From Rhodoplanes tepidamans (GTDB lineage: Bacteria; Pseudomonadota; Alphaproteobacteria; Rhizobiales; Xanthobacteraceae): 64,000 nucleotides of DNA. How positions within the stretch are numbered: position 1 is the first letter of the stretch; the number at the start of each line of letters is the position of its first letter. The DNA lies in the NCBI RefSeq assembly GCF_030813915.1, contig NZ_JAUSUJ010000010.1, positions 124,001-188,000 on the forward strand, read 5' to 3'. A model generated the notes under the pieces. It did no database searches, was not told the DNA's origin, and saw only the letters and a list, made by a program, of their open reading frames with translations. Made by a program: the position numbers and the translations under genes. Below are positions 19,212 to 28,354 of this stretch, piece after piece.

Positions 19212-19334
19212 CGAAAAAACCTCGGCTGGCGGGGCGGGCGCGCGCCCGAACACCTCCATAACGACCGGCACGGCCGGTTGGTTCTCTCGCTCGGGAGGAT
19301 TCACCAACGCCGGACCGAAGCGTCGGCGCGATCC

Positions 19335-19355
19335 CTCTCCCCGCAGCGGGGAGAG
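19335..19355. terminator. GC hairpin downstream of bchD
   Basis: CTCTCCCCGC (19335-19344) and GCGGGGAGAG (19346-19355) form a perfect 10-base-pair stem 20 bases beyond the bchD stop. There is no T-run. It belongs to the same CTCTCCC/GGGAGAG hairpin family as those at 11166, 41854, 41958 and 49014. Confidence 0.5.
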
Positions 19356-19374
19356 GAGAAGGAGCGTCGAATGC

Positions 19375-21186
19375 CTACCCGGCGAGCGACTCGCGCGGCG
19401 GCGACACCGCCTTGACGGCGCCCGAGATGGCGGCGGCGTCCGCATAGGGCAGCGGCAGGTACATGGCGTCCATCTCGGCGGCGATCTTTCGCGCCAGCGG
19501 CCGGGGATGCGGCGCCGTGTCGACCAGGAGCGCGGTCAGGCCGGCGGCGCGCAGAAGGCGGGCGGAGGCCAGCGCGTCCTCCTCGGCCTTCGGCCGGCCC
19601 GGGGAGCCGTCGCGGGCGATGTTGGCGGAGCCGTCGGTCAGCAGGATCACGAACGGCGTCTGGCCCTTGCGGCGGATCTGGTCGGCCAGCGCCACGGCGA
19701 GATCGAGCCCGCAGGCGAGCGGCGTGCCGCCGCCGCCCGGCAGGCCGGCGAGGCTGCGCTTGGCCCGCACGAGCGAGCGGGTCGGCGGCAGCAGCAGCTC
19801 GGCCGCCTTGCCGCGGAACGCCACCATGGCGACCTGGTCACGGCGGACGTAGCACTCGGCGAGCAGCAGCTCGACGGCGCCCTTGGCCTCGGCCAGCCGG
19901 TGCAGCGCGGCGGAGCCCGACGCGTCGACCACGAAGATCGTCGCCGTCTCGGTCTTCTGCTTGAAGCGGGTGATGCGGAAGTCGTCCTTGCGCACCTCGA
20001 TGCGGGCGGTGCGCTCGGCGTCCCCGGCGAGCGCACGCTCGCGCCGGCGCAGCGGCTGCCACGGCGCCGCGGCCCGCAACGTCTCGATGATGTTGAGGCG
20101 GGCGCCGCCGGCGCGCGGCTCGCCGCGGCGGACGCCGGCGGGTCTTCCGCGCAACTTCGTCTTTTGCAGATGCCCGGCGCGGCCCGACGACGGGATTTTC
20201 GGCTTGATCCGCCCCTGCAGCCGCAGCTGCTCCAGGAGACCGGCCGGGATCGCCGCCTTGGCGGCCTCCAGGATCATGTCCTCGAGCGGCCGGTCCTCGA
20301 CGTTCTCCTGCTCCTCGTTGCGACCCTCGGGCGGCGGCTGGTCGTCGGGCTGCTGCTCGTCCTCCGGCGGCGTCTCCTCGGGCGGCGGCAGCGGCAGGCG
20401 GGTGGCGCGCGGCGCCAGCACCAGGCGGGCGGCGACCGCCGCATCCTCCTTGGCGATCTCGTCGCGGCCGGCGAGCGCCGCATGGGCGCGGGCGACGGCG
20501 AGCGCCTGCAGGGGCGCGCGCAGCGACCACACGCCGAGCGACAGCGCCGTGCCGCACAGCGCCTCGACCACGTCGGGCGGTGCGACGATGCCGTTCAGGC
20601 GGGCCCGCGCCGCGGCGATGTCGGCGGCGTCGGGCGCGTCGTCGGCCGGCGGCTCGGCCGACACGCCCTCGAAGTCGAGCCGGAAGGCGAGCCGGTCGGC
20701 GAGCGCGGCCGGCGGCCGCTCGTCCTCGGTCATGCCCTCGTCGAGGGCGACGATGCCGAACCGGGTCGGCGTATCGATGGCGATGCCGTCGCGCTCGACC
20801 GTGACGCCGCCATTGTCCAGCACGGCGCCGAGCCGCGCCGCGGTGCCGGCCGACATCCGTTCCGCCATGGCGGCGACGAGAACGCCGCCGTCGGTCTCGG
20901 CCAGAATCCCGCGCTCGGCGATCGGCCGGCCGGCCCGCAGGGTGGCGGCGAGGTCGAGCCCGCCGAGCAGGCGGCTGTCGCCGACGCCGTGCGGCAGGCG
21001 GCGCACCGGGGCATCCGGCGGCAGCAGCTGTCTCAGGGTGGCCAGCCAGCGCTCGCGGGCGAGGCCGGGCAGCGACCGCAGCGCCACCCCGACCGTGCCG
21101 CCCGGATCGACCGCGAACAGCGCCGCCGCCAGGACCGCGTCGGCCCAGGGGGAGCGTTCGGGCGCGGTCGCAGCGGGGTCGCTCAT
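19375..21186 (-). CDS. bchD: Magnesium chelatase subunit D
   Basis: BchD is the adaptor subunit of Mg-protoporphyrin chelatase. It forms the AAA+ ring complex with BchI and contacts BchH. The 603-residue protein has a degenerate AAA+ N-terminal half without an intact P-loop and then an acidic proline-rich linker (about residues 265-295, PPPEETPPEDEQQPDDQ). The C-terminal von Willebrand A domain carries the MIDAS metal site DASGSAA near residue 418. Its ATG overlaps the bchI stop by four bases. Length is typical for the family. Confidence 0.95.
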   Translation of the reverse strand: MSDPAATAPERSPWADAVLAAALFAVDPGGTVGVALRSLPGLARERWLATLRQLLPPDAPVRRLPHGVGDSRLLGGLDLAATLRAGRPIAERGILAETDGGVLVAAMAERMSAGTAARLGAVLDNGGVTVERDGIAIDTPTRFGIVALDEGMTEDERPPAALADRLAFRLDFEGVSAEPPADDAPDAADIAAARARLNGIVAPPDVVEALCGTALSLGVWSLRAPLQALAVARAHAALAGRDEIAKEDAAVAARLVLAPRATRLPLPPPEETPPEDEQQPDDQPPPEGRNEEQENVEDRPLEDMILEAAKAAIPAGLLEQLRLQGRIKPKIPSSGRAGHLQKTKLRGRPAGVRRGEPRAGGARLNIIETLRAAAPWQPLRRRERALAGDAERTARIEVRKDDFRITRFKQKTETATIFVVDASGSAALHRLAEAKGAVELLLAECYVRRDQVAMVAFRGKAAELLLPPTRSLVRAKRSLAGLPGGGGTPLACGLDLAVALADQIRRKGQTPFVILLTDGSANIARDGSPGRPKAEEDALASARLLRAAGLTALLVDTAPHPRPLARKIAAEMDAMYLPLPYADAAAISGAVKAVSPPRESLAG

Positions 21187-22205
21187 GCCGCGAAATGCTC
21201 CGCCAGCGCCCGTTCGACCCGGACGGTCGATCCCGCCTCGTCGAGCGGGTTGCGGCGCAGGCGGTGGCGCAGCGCCGAGGGCGCGACCCGCTTGAGGTGC
21301 TTGTCGCCGACCGAGGCGTCGCCGTCGAAGGCGGCGAGCGCGCGCGCCGCCCGGATCAGGGTCAGCTCGCCGCGCAGGCCGTCGGTGCCGAGCCCCATGC
21401 ACAGCTTCGCAGCGCTCTCCAGCGTCGCGTCCGGCACCTTGACGGACGACACCCGCTCGCGCGCCGACAGGATCTTGCGGCGGAGCTTGTCGTCCTCCTT
21501 CTTCCACTTGGCGATGAAGGCCTCGGGGTCGCGCTCGAAGGCGTCGCGCCGGCGCACCACCTCGATGCGGGTCGCCAGATCCTCGGGGGTGCGCACCTCG
21601 ACCGACAGGCCGAAGCGGTCGAGAAGCTGCGGCCGCAGCTCGCCCTCCTCCGGATTGCCGGTGCCGACCAGCACGAACTTGGCCGGATGGCGGATCGACA
21701 GGCCCTCGCGCTCGACCACGTTCTCGCCCGACGCGGCGACGTCGAGCAGCAGGTCGACCAGATGGTCCTCCAGGAGGTTCGCCTCGTCGATATAGAGGAA
21801 GCCGCGATGGGCGCGGGCCAGCAGGCCCGGCTCGAACGCCTTGACGCCCTGCGTCAGCGCCCGCTCGAGATCGAGGGCGCCGACCACCCGGTCCTCGGTG
21901 GCGCCGAGCGGCAGGTCGACCACCGGCACCGGGACCTGGCGGCTCTTCAGCTCGGCCTCGGTCTTGCCCCGGCAGTGCGGGCAGCCCGGCGCCGGCCTGG
22001 CCGGATCGCACGAATAGGGACAGCCGACCACCACCTTCATCTTCGGCAGCAGCTGCGCCAGCGCGCGCACCGCGGTCGACTTGCCGGTGCCGCGGTCGCC
22101 GAAGGCGAGCACCCCGCCGACGGACGCATCGACCGCGGCGATCAGCAGGGCGAGCTTGATCTCGTCCTGCCCGACGATGGCGGAGAACGGAAACACCAAT
22201 GCCAT
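21183..22205 (-). CDS. bchI: Magnesium chelatase ATPase subunit I
   Basis: BchI is the AAA+ ATPase that drives Mg insertion into protoporphyrin IX. The 340-residue protein shows Walker A GDRGTGKS at residues 36-43 and Walker B FLYIDEANLL (Asp140, Glu141). Between them is the BchI/ChlI insertion with four cysteines, in GCPYSC and GCPHC. The late LRGELTLIRAARA stretch fits the sensor 2 region. It is the first gene of bchID, preceded by a PpsR-like site. The four-base overlap with bchD suggests balanced co-translation of the two subunits. Confidence 0.97.
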   Translation of the reverse strand: MALVFPFSAIVGQDEIKLALLIAAVDASVGGVLAFGDRGTGKSTAVRALAQLLPKMKVVVGCPYSCDPARPAPGCPHCRGKTEAELKSRQVPVPVVDLPLGATEDRVVGALDLERALTQGVKAFEPGLLARAHRGFLYIDEANLLEDHLVDLLLDVAASGENVVEREGLSIRHPAKFVLVGTGNPEEGELRPQLLDRFGLSVEVRTPEDLATRIEVVRRRDAFERDPEAFIAKWKKEDDKLRRKILSARERVSSVKVPDATLESAAKLCMGLGTDGLRGELTLIRAARALAAFDGDASVGDKHLKRVAPSALRHRLRRNPLDEAGSTVRVERALAEHFAA

Positions 22206-22305
22206 GAGGGGCCCAATCTCGATGAGGCAATACGGAAACGGGGGCGCCGGGCCGCCGGCCGTCGGACGGACCGCGCCTTGTGTCAGGCCCGACGAGTATA
22301 GAAGG

Positions 22306-22323
22306 TGTCAACCCGGCGCAACA
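22306..22323 (-). promoter_or_regulatory. PpsR/CrtJ-type TGT-N12-ACA site upstream of bchI
   Basis: TGTCAACCCGGCGCAACA matches TGT-N12-ACA exactly, about 100 bases before the bchI start. A further TGTCA half-site is at 22281, 25 bases before it on the same strand. In the 363-base gap 22206-22568 the only other structure is the palindromic repeat at 22403-22522. Confidence 0.65.
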
Positions 22324-22402
22324 TGCGTAACCCCCCGGAGGCCCTGGGATTAGTCGCGCCGGAGAGGTGTCGTGATTTGGACGGCGCAGTCGGACCAGCC
22401 GC

Positions 22403-22522
22403 GTGTCCCGGGCGCGGCGCGCCGTGACCCGGGACCCAGGGCGACAGAACGAAACGGTTGCCGGGACACCCCTCGGTCCGGCTCGCACTGCACCGCGGCG
22501 CGCTGCGGCGCGCCCGGGACAC
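22403..22522. repeat. Dispersed GTGTCCCGGGCGCG palindromic element
   Basis: Perfect 14-base inverted arms GTGTCCCGGGCGCG (22403-22416) and CGCGCCCGGGACAC (22509-22522) enclose about 90 bases. The same outer sequence recurs at 39604-39770 and in reduced form at 10398-10426. It lies between the Gfo/Idh gene stop and the bchI promoter and marks the right edge of the photosynthesis cluster. Confidence 0.7.
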
Positions 22523-22568
22523 GAAGGCGATGCATCGGCGCTGAACCAGCGGCGAACTCGACAGGCCC

Positions 22569-23591
22569 CTACTCCACCCGCACCGCCTGTCCGGTCGCGG
22601 CGGAGCGGATCAGGGCCTCGGTCGCGGCGGCGCCGTGGACGATCTCGGCCGGGGTGATCGGGAAGGCCGGGCCGCCGGCGGCGGCGCGGGCGAAGGCCTC
22701 CAGGCCCGCGCGGGCCGTGTCGACGCGGGCCGCCGTCCAGGTCTCGGCCTCGCCCTTCACGGGCTGGAACCGGCACTCGGCGAACAGGCCGGTGCGGCGC
22801 TCCTCCGAGGAGGCGCCGGCCACGTGGGTCATGCCGTCGAGCCGCACCCAGCCGTTCGACCCGTAGGCCTGGATCACGAAGGCCGGCGCCGTCGCCATCA
22901 TCATGCCGAGATAGGCCGAGGCGCCGCTCCGCATGCGGAACAGCGCCGAGGTGGTGTCGTCGGTCGGCAGATCCACGGCGCGCCGGGTGCTCTGGCAGTA
23001 GATCGTGTCGATCTCGCCGGCGAGCTGGATGAAGGCGTCGATGGCGTGCACGCCGAGCGGCGCCAGCGCCCCGCACGGCGCCTCCTCCGGCTTCGCCCGC
23101 CACGCCGTCTTCGGCATGAACAGCGCGTTCGGCACGGTCATGATGCACTCGATGTGCTCCAGCACGCCGAGCCCGCCGGAGCGGATCCGCTGGCGCAGCA
23201 TCTCCATCTCCGGATGGAAGCGGCGGTTGAAGCCGATGCCGAGCGCGACGCCGGCCGCCTCGACGGCGGCGACCGCCGCCGCGGCCGAGGCCTTGTCGTA
23301 GGTGAACGGCTTCTCGCAGAACACGTGCTTGCCGGCGCGGGCCAGCGTCGTCACCTCGGCCGCGTGGCCGGACGGCGGCGTCGCCAGGATCACGGCGTCG
23401 ATGCCGTCGTCCTTCGCCAGGTCCTCGACCGAGGGCACGTGGCGGAGCCCGCGCGCCGCGATGAACGCCGCGATCTCCGGCGAGACGCGCGGCTGCGCCG
23501 CCGCCACCACGGTCATCAGCGCCGAATCGTCCACCGACTCGACCAGCGTGCGCCCCCACCAGCCGAGCCCCGCGATGGCGGTCCTGATCAT
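22569..23591 (-). CDS. Gfo/Idh/MocA family oxidoreductase
   Basis: A 340-residue NAD(P)-dependent dehydrogenase of the glucose-fructose oxidoreductase/inositol dehydrogenase family. The N-terminal Rossmann fold begins AIAGLGWWGRTLV. The catalytic lysine motif CEKPFTYD (EKP) is present near residue 95. The C-terminal domain carries GVHAIDAF, with the family histidine. The ATG at 23591 has GGGGGA upstream; an open frame continues upstream but lacks support. Substrate unknown; sugar or cyclitol derivatives are usual. It is transcribed towards bchI but separated by a repeat, so membership in a photosynthesis operon is doubtful. Confidence 0.85.
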   Translation of the reverse strand: MIRTAIAGLGWWGRTLVESVDDSALMTVVAAAQPRVSPEIAAFIAARGLRHVPSVEDLAKDDGIDAVILATPPSGHAAEVTTLARAGKHVFCEKPFTYDKASAAAAVAAVEAAGVALGIGFNRRFHPEMEMLRQRIRSGGLGVLEHIECIMTVPNALFMPKTAWRAKPEEAPCGALAPLGVHAIDAFIQLAGEIDTIYCQSTRRAVDLPTDDTTSALFRMRSGASAYLGMMMATAPAFVIQAYGSNGWVRLDGMTHVAGASSEERRTGLFAECRFQPVKGEAETWTAARVDTARAGLEAFARAAAGGPAFPITPAEIVHGAAATEALIRSAATGQAVRVE

Positions 23592-23820
23592 GCTTTCCCC
23601 CCGATTGTGGTGGTGTGTTCTGGACGTGCGGCCCGGGCGGGCCGGCCCCACTCCGGCACGGCCGGCGAGGCGGCGTCAACACGCCCGCGCGACAGGGCTG
23701 TCCTGTCGGCCCCACGCCGCTGCGGCGGGCCGCCGCACGGGAACCGGCACCGGCGGCGCGGCCTTATCCGAGAAGGGGAGCGGTCCTATAGTGCCGCCGT
23801 CATCGTCAGTGGAGTCGTCC

Positions 23821-24921
23821 GTGGACAGGTCCGTTCGCTACATCCTGCTCGCCGTCGTGCTGGTGCTCGGTTTCATGCTGGCCCAGCCCTGGCTTCAGCA
23901 GCAATTCTATTCGGCGACCACGCCGCGCGCGATCGAGCCGCGCGGCAGCCTCGCGGAGTGGGAGCGCACCACCATCGAGATCTTCAACCGGGTGTCCCCT
24001 TCGGTCGTGCAGGTCGCCGGGCGGGCCGGCGGCGACACGTTCGCGGGGGCCGATCCGGACGAGCAGAACGGCGGCGCCCAGACCGGCACCGGCTTCGTGT
24101 GGGACGCGGCCGGCCACATCGTCACCAACGCCCACGTGGTGCAGGGGGCGACCGAGATCGCGGTGCGGCTCGCCAATGGCGACGTCGCCCGCGCCACCGT
24201 CCGGGGCATCGCGCCGAACTACGACCTCGCTGTGCTCAACATCTCCAGCCGCGCGCTGCCGCCGCCGATCCCGATCGGCAGCTCGGCCGATCTCCAGGTC
24301 GGCCAGGCCGCCTATGCGATCGGCAATCCGTTCGGTCTCGACCAGTCGCTCACCACCGGCGTGATCTCGGCCCTCAAGCGCCGCCTGCCGACCCAGACGG
24401 GACGCGAGATCACCAACGTGATCCAGACCGACGCGGCGATCAATCCGGGCAACTCGGGCGGGCCCCTGCTCGATTCGGCCGGCCGGCTGATCGGCGTCAA
24501 CACGGCGATCTTCTCGCCGTCCGGCTCCAATGCCGGCATCGGCTTCGCCGTGCCGGTCGACACGGTCAATCGCGTGGTGCCGGCGCTGATCAGGAACGGC
24601 CGGGTGCCGACGCCGGGCATCGGCATCGTCGCGGCGCCCGAATCGATCGCCACCCGGCTCGGGGTCGAGGGGCTGGTCGTCGTGCGCACCGTTCCGGGGT
24701 CGCCGGCCGACCGCGCCGGGCTGCGCGGCGTCGACCGCATGGGCGGCGTGGTCGGCGATGTGATCGTCGCCTGCAACGGCGAGCCGGTGCGCCGCCTGGT
24801 CGATCTCAGCGAACAGCTCGAGCAGGTCGGGGTCGGCAATCGCATCGAGCTGACCGTGCTGCGCGGCGACCGCACCGTGAAGCTGTCGGTCGACGTGGTC
24901 GACATCGGCGGACGGCCGTGA
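23821..24921 (+). CDS. Membrane-anchored HtrA/DegS-like serine protease
   Basis: An S1C (trypsin-like) protease with one PDZ domain, 366 residues from the GTG at 23821 (GGAG six bases upstream; GTG at 23791 is an alternative). An N-terminal hydrophobic helix (about residues 7-23) anchors it with the protease in the periplasm. The catalytic triad is intact: His105 (TNAHVV), Asp135 (YDLAVL) and Ser212 (GNSGGPL). The PDZ domain spans about 265-360 (GLVVVRTVPGSPADRAGL). A single PDZ plus an anchor resembles DegS more than soluble DegP. Likely role: envelope stress sensing or protein quality control. It reads away from the Gfo/Idh gene. Confidence 0.88.
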   Translation: MDRSVRYILLAVVLVLGFMLAQPWLQQQFYSATTPRAIEPRGSLAEWERTTIEIFNRVSPSVVQVAGRAGGDTFAGADPDEQNGGAQTGTGFVWDAAGHIVTNAHVVQGATEIAVRLANGDVARATVRGIAPNYDLAVLNISSRALPPPIPIGSSADLQVGQAAYAIGNPFGLDQSLTTGVISALKRRLPTQTGREITNVIQTDAAINPGNSGGPLLDSAGRLIGVNTAIFSPSGSNAGIGFAVPVDTVNRVVPALIRNGRVPTPGIGIVAAPESIATRLGVEGLVVVRTVPGSPADRAGLRGVDRMGGVVGDVIVACNGEPVRRLVDLSEQLEQVGVGNRIELTVLRGDRTVKLSVDVVDIGGRP

Positions 24922-25029
24922 CGCCGTGTATGCAAAGCGTGTGACGCCGCGCACAGTCGCGCCGCGGCGGGCGGGCGATCCTGCGCAGGACAGCCGGCGA
25001 CGACCGTCCGGCGAACCGAGGACCCCGCC

Positions 25030-25362
25030 ATGTCGCAGCAGAACCAGACGTCGGCGCTGATCTCCACCGTGATCGGCGACCTGTGGACCAGCCTCTTCGT
25101 CGAGACCGGCACGGCGCTCGGCCGCCTCGTGCGCCGCCCGGCGCGCGCGCTGCCGGCCGCCGCCGTGCTGCTCGCCCTTTCGGGCACGACCGGCTCCGCC
25201 ATGGGCACGGCCGAGGAGCGCGCCGCCTGCATCCCGGACGCGTTCCGCCTGTGCAGCGCCGCGATCCCGGACGCGACCCGCGTGATCGCCTGCCTGAAGA
25301 CCGAGCGCGGCAAGCTCTCGACCGCCTGCCGCACGGTGATGAGGCGCAACGGCGCGATCTGA
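25030..25362 (+). CDS. Small cysteine-containing secreted or membrane protein
   Basis: A 110-residue hypothetical protein. It has one hydrophobic segment (about residues 40-58, ALPAAAVLLALSGTTGSAMG) and then a compact C-terminal module, CIPDAFRLCSAAIPDATRVIACL followed by STACRTVM, with four cysteines likely to form two disulfides outside the cytoplasm. Small proteins with this C-x6-C...C-x11-C pattern are frequent in Hyphomicrobiales, but I know no function for them. The 46 residues before the hydrophobic segment are unusual for a signal peptide. The gene ends just before a strong intrinsic terminator. Confidence 0.75.
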   Translation: MSQQNQTSALISTVIGDLWTSLFVETGTALGRLVRRPARALPAAAVLLALSGTTGSAMGTAEERAACIPDAFRLCSAAIPDATRVIACLKTERGKLSTACRTVMRRNGAI

Positions 25363-25389
25363 TCACGGCCGCGAGCTGATCATGTGAAG

Positions 25390-25412
25390 AAGGCCGCGCG
25401 GTGCGCGGCCTT
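25390..25412 (+). terminator. Intrinsic terminator
   Basis: AAGGCCGCGC (25390-25399), loop GGT, GCGCGGCCTT (25403-25412): a perfect 10-base-pair stem followed by TCGTCGTT. It ends the 25030-25362 transcript and may also serve the convergent gene at 25442. Confidence 0.8.
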
Positions 25413-25441
25413 TCGTCGTTCGGAACCGACCCGCGGACCGA

Positions 25442-25867
25442 TCAGAAGCCGACGCCGAGGAACAGCGGGGCCCAGACGCGCTCGAGCCGCGACGCCACGA
25501 CATAGGCGCTGCGCGACGGCACCGGCCGCACCGCGGCGGCCCGCATGGCCCGGTGCGGGCGCTGCGCCGTGCGGGCACGGACCGCCGACCGCGGCCTCGC
25601 GGCCGCCTCCGGCGATGCGGGCGGCCGGACCGCCGGCGGCTCGCTCGCGACCGGGGCCGGCATCTGCGCGGGAGCGGCACCGGCCGACTCCTGGACGGGA
25701 GCCTGGACCGGAGCCTGGGCCTGGACGACGGCGGGGCTCGTCGCCCGCGGATCGGTGGCGGCGCCCGAGAGGGCCCGGGCCGGGGTCGCGGCCGGGCCGA
25801 TGGCGAGCACCCCGACGGCCAGCAGGCCGCCGACGAGCAGAATGGAGACGCGGGACGTGACGGTCAT
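25442..25867 (-). CDS. Hypothetical secreted Pro/Ala-rich protein
   Basis: A 141-residue protein with a clear signal peptide (hydrophobic core SILLVGGLLAVGVLAIGP, cleavage likely after ALSG or nearby). A disordered Ala/Pro/Gln-rich and then Arg-rich middle (about residues 35-115) leads to a short C-terminus, SRLERVWAPLFLGVGF. No family recognised. Its last four residues GVGF resemble the GIGF end of the caspase-like protein encoded just upstream on the same strand (26048-28159), 180 bases away. That suggests a shared localisation or partner-binding tail. The start at 25867 is chosen because it opens the signal peptide. Confidence 0.65.
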   Translation of the reverse strand: MTVTSRVSILLVGGLLAVGVLAIGPAATPARALSGAATDPRATSPAVVQAQAPVQAPVQESAGAAPAQMPAPVASEPPAVRPPASPEAAARPRSAVRARTAQRPHRAMRAAAVRPVPSRSAYVVASRLERVWAPLFLGVGF

Positions 25868-26047
25868 GGCTCGCTCCGTTCGGCTGCCGAGGGGTCGGAC
25901 GGCGCGTCCGACCGCACCTGTCGTCCGGCGTCGCCGGACCGCATGCTGTCCCCCGGGGAGACGGTCCCGTCGACGGGACGACCGATGGTGCCGGTCCAAA
26001 TGAGGTCGTTTTGCGGCCCGGCCGTTCGCACGGCCGGGGTCGTCGAA

Positions 26048-28159
26048 TCAGAAGCCGATGCCGTGCATCACGGCACCGCCGCCGCTGCGGGCCGGTGCCG
26101 GACGCGCGGTCGCCTGCGCCCGCGCCGGAGGCGGCTCGCGCCGCGCCGGGGCGGGCTTCGCCTCGCGCTTCGGCTCGGGCTTCTCGCGCCGGGTCGCCGT
26201 CTCTTTTTTCTTCTCGGGCCTGGCGCGGTCCGCGGCCGGCGTCTTCGGCGGCTCCAGCGCGGCGAGGCAGTTCCGGATCGGCCGCTGCTGCTGCAGGTCG
26301 GTCAGTTCGCCGGTGGTCGGCGAGGACTCGCTGCGGCCGTGGCCCGTGCTGAGCCGGTAGGCGAGCAGCGCCCGCCGGGTGGCGTCGTTGAACACGCCGT
26401 TGTCGTCGCCCTGGTAGCAGCCGAGCCGGCGCAGCTCGATCTGGGCCGAGCGGACGATCTCCTCCTGGCTCGGCTCGCGGGCCGGCTGGGCGGCCTTGGC
26501 CTTCTCCTGCTCCAGCCGCAGCGCGGCCTCGCGCTGCGCCTTCGCCTCCGCTTCGGCGGCGGCCCGGGCGCGCTTCTCGTCCTCCTCGCGGATGCGGGCG
26601 GCCTCGCGCTGGGCCTTCGCCTCGGCCTCGGCGGCCGCCCTGGCCCGCTTCTCCTCGGCCTCGGCCGCAGCCTTCGCCTGACGCTCCTCCTCGGCGCGCC
26701 GGCGCGCCGCCTCGCGCTCGGCCTTGACGCGTTCCTGCTCGGACAGCCGGGCGAGCCGCGCCTCCTCCTCGCGCTGGCGGGCGGCCTCGCGCTGGGCCCG
26801 CGCCTCGGCCTCGGCGGCCGCCTTGGCGCGACGCGCCTCCTCGGCGGCCGCGGCCTTGGCCCGGCGCTCCTCTTCGGCGGCGGCGGCCTTGGCGCGCTTG
26901 TCCTCCTCCTCGCGGAGGCGGGCGGCCTCACGGGCGGCCTCGCGCTCCAGGCGCTGCCGCTCCGCCTCCTCGCGCTTGCGGTCGGCGATCGCACGCTCGA
27001 TGATCTCCAGCCGGGTCTGGGCCACGACGGCCAGCGGCGAGGTCGAATAGCGCTTGATGAAGGCCCGGATGGCGGCCGGGTCGATCGAATCCTGCAGCTT
27101 CTCCCAGGCGAGCCGGTCCGGCGTCGCCCGCTCGGCCTCCTCGGGCGGGCGCTGCGGCGGCGTCGAGCGGTCGAGCGCCGCCACGGTCATGGCGTCCGGC
27201 TTGACCGCGGCGGCGAGCTTGGAGCGCTGCTGCTTGGCGAGCTCGGCGTAGAAACCGGTGCCGTGCACGGCCAGGAAGGCGTCCCAGGCGCTGACCGTGC
27301 CGACCCGCTCGGCCAGTTCGTAGTCGCCGCGCGGATCCGCGTGGGCCACCGGGGCCTTCTCCGGCTCCGGCACCAGCGAGACGGTGGCGCCGCCGAGCGA
27401 GCCGTAGACGAACGGCTCCTGACGATTGTTGGTCCGCTTGAGCACCTCGTCGCGCACGCGGCCGAGCGCGATGCGGATGTCGAGGCCGGGGATCGTGAGA
27501 TTGTTGACCAGCGCCTGGGTGAACGGGCTGTTGCGGCCGGCGCCGTCCTCCGCGGTCGAGCCCGCCTTGGCCGCGTAGGCGACCAGCGTGTCGGTGCCCA
27601 TCGGCTCGATCTTCGCGAGGCCCTGGGTGACGGCGCGCGAGGCGATCTGCCGCTGCATGGTGCGGACGAAGGGATTGTCGCGGCAGGCGTCGAGAATGAC
27701 CAGCCGCAGCCGGCGCGTCGACTCGATGGAGCGGAAGATGCGCTCCAGCGCCACCGCCTCGTCCTCGGCGTCGTAGTCGCTGCGCAGCTTGGCGTCGGTC
27801 GGCACCATGTAGTTGACGCCGCCGACCTCGATGCCGTGGCCGGCGTAGTAGACGACCGCCACGTCGGCGTCGCGCGTGGTGTTGTAGAAGTCGCGCAGCG
27901 CCCGCTTGAACTCGATGACGCCGAGATCGAGCTTCAGCTCGACCGAGTCGAAGCTCGCCTTGCGGAACATCTCGGCGATCGCCGAGGCGTCGTTGAACGG
28001 ATTGTCGAGCTTGACGACGTTCTGATAGGACGAATTGCCGATCACCAGGGCGACGCGCTTTTCGGCCGAGGCCTCGTCGACGGCCAGCAGGCCGGCGACG
28101 GCAGCGCTCGCGGCCACGACACACGCCCGCGCGATCACACGAAGGAATCGCCTGGTCAT
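26048..28159 (-). CDS. Secreted caspase-like (peptidase C14) protein with coiled-coil
   Basis: A 703-residue orthocaspase-type protein. After a signal peptide (residues 1-32) comes a caspase p20-like domain starting KRVALVIGNSSYQN, with the catalytic dyad intact: His108 in YYAGHG and Cys159 in ILDACRDNP. Residues about 400-600 are a long highly charged Ala/Glu/Arg coiled coil. A short peptidoglycan-binding-like segment follows (AQIELRRLGCYQGDDNGVFND, about 610-640), then a basic Pro-rich tail ending MHGIGF. Known bacterial caspase homologues cleave after Arg or Lys; the substrate here is unknown. The domain order suggests an envelope- or cell-wall-tethered protease. Confidence 0.88.
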   Translation of the reverse strand: MTRRFLRVIARACVVAASAAVAGLLAVDEASAEKRVALVIGNSSYQNVVKLDNPFNDASAIAEMFRKASFDSVELKLDLGVIEFKRALRDFYNTTRDADVAVVYYAGHGIEVGGVNYMVPTDAKLRSDYDAEDEAVALERIFRSIESTRRLRLVILDACRDNPFVRTMQRQIASRAVTQGLAKIEPMGTDTLVAYAAKAGSTAEDGAGRNSPFTQALVNNLTIPGLDIRIALGRVRDEVLKRTNNRQEPFVYGSLGGATVSLVPEPEKAPVAHADPRGDYELAERVGTVSAWDAFLAVHGTGFYAELAKQQRSKLAAAVKPDAMTVAALDRSTPPQRPPEEAERATPDRLAWEKLQDSIDPAAIRAFIKRYSTSPLAVVAQTRLEIIERAIADRKREEAERQRLEREAAREAARLREEEDKRAKAAAAEEERRAKAAAAEEARRAKAAAEAEARAQREAARQREEEARLARLSEQERVKAEREAARRRAEEERQAKAAAEAEEKRARAAAEAEAKAQREAARIREEDEKRARAAAEAEAKAQREAALRLEQEKAKAAQPAREPSQEEIVRSAQIELRRLGCYQGDDNGVFNDATRRALLAYRLSTGHGRSESSPTTGELTDLQQQRPIRNCLAALEPPKTPAADRARPEKKKETATRREKPEPKREAKPAPARREPPPARAQATARPAPARSGGGAVMHGIGF

Positions 28160-28354
28160 CTGTCGCCTCCCGCGCCCGTTTTCGACGGCTCCTGCCCCCG
28201 GGGAGCCTTCGGGCTGATGTTCGGAACGCAGGGCCGGCCGTTCACGAGGTGAAAAAGTATACGCTTTGTTAACACCCGTGGCAATTTTCACCCGGATCGC
28301 GGCCGGCCATGGATCTCGACTTCGCAGGTCGAGGTTAAGAGCGGACGGCTCCCG

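Noticed and set aside
18988-21795. 935-codon open frame antisense to bchD and bchI
   Set aside because: bchD and bchI are unambiguous on the other strand. The antisense product is low-complexity Arg/Gly/His with no motifs.
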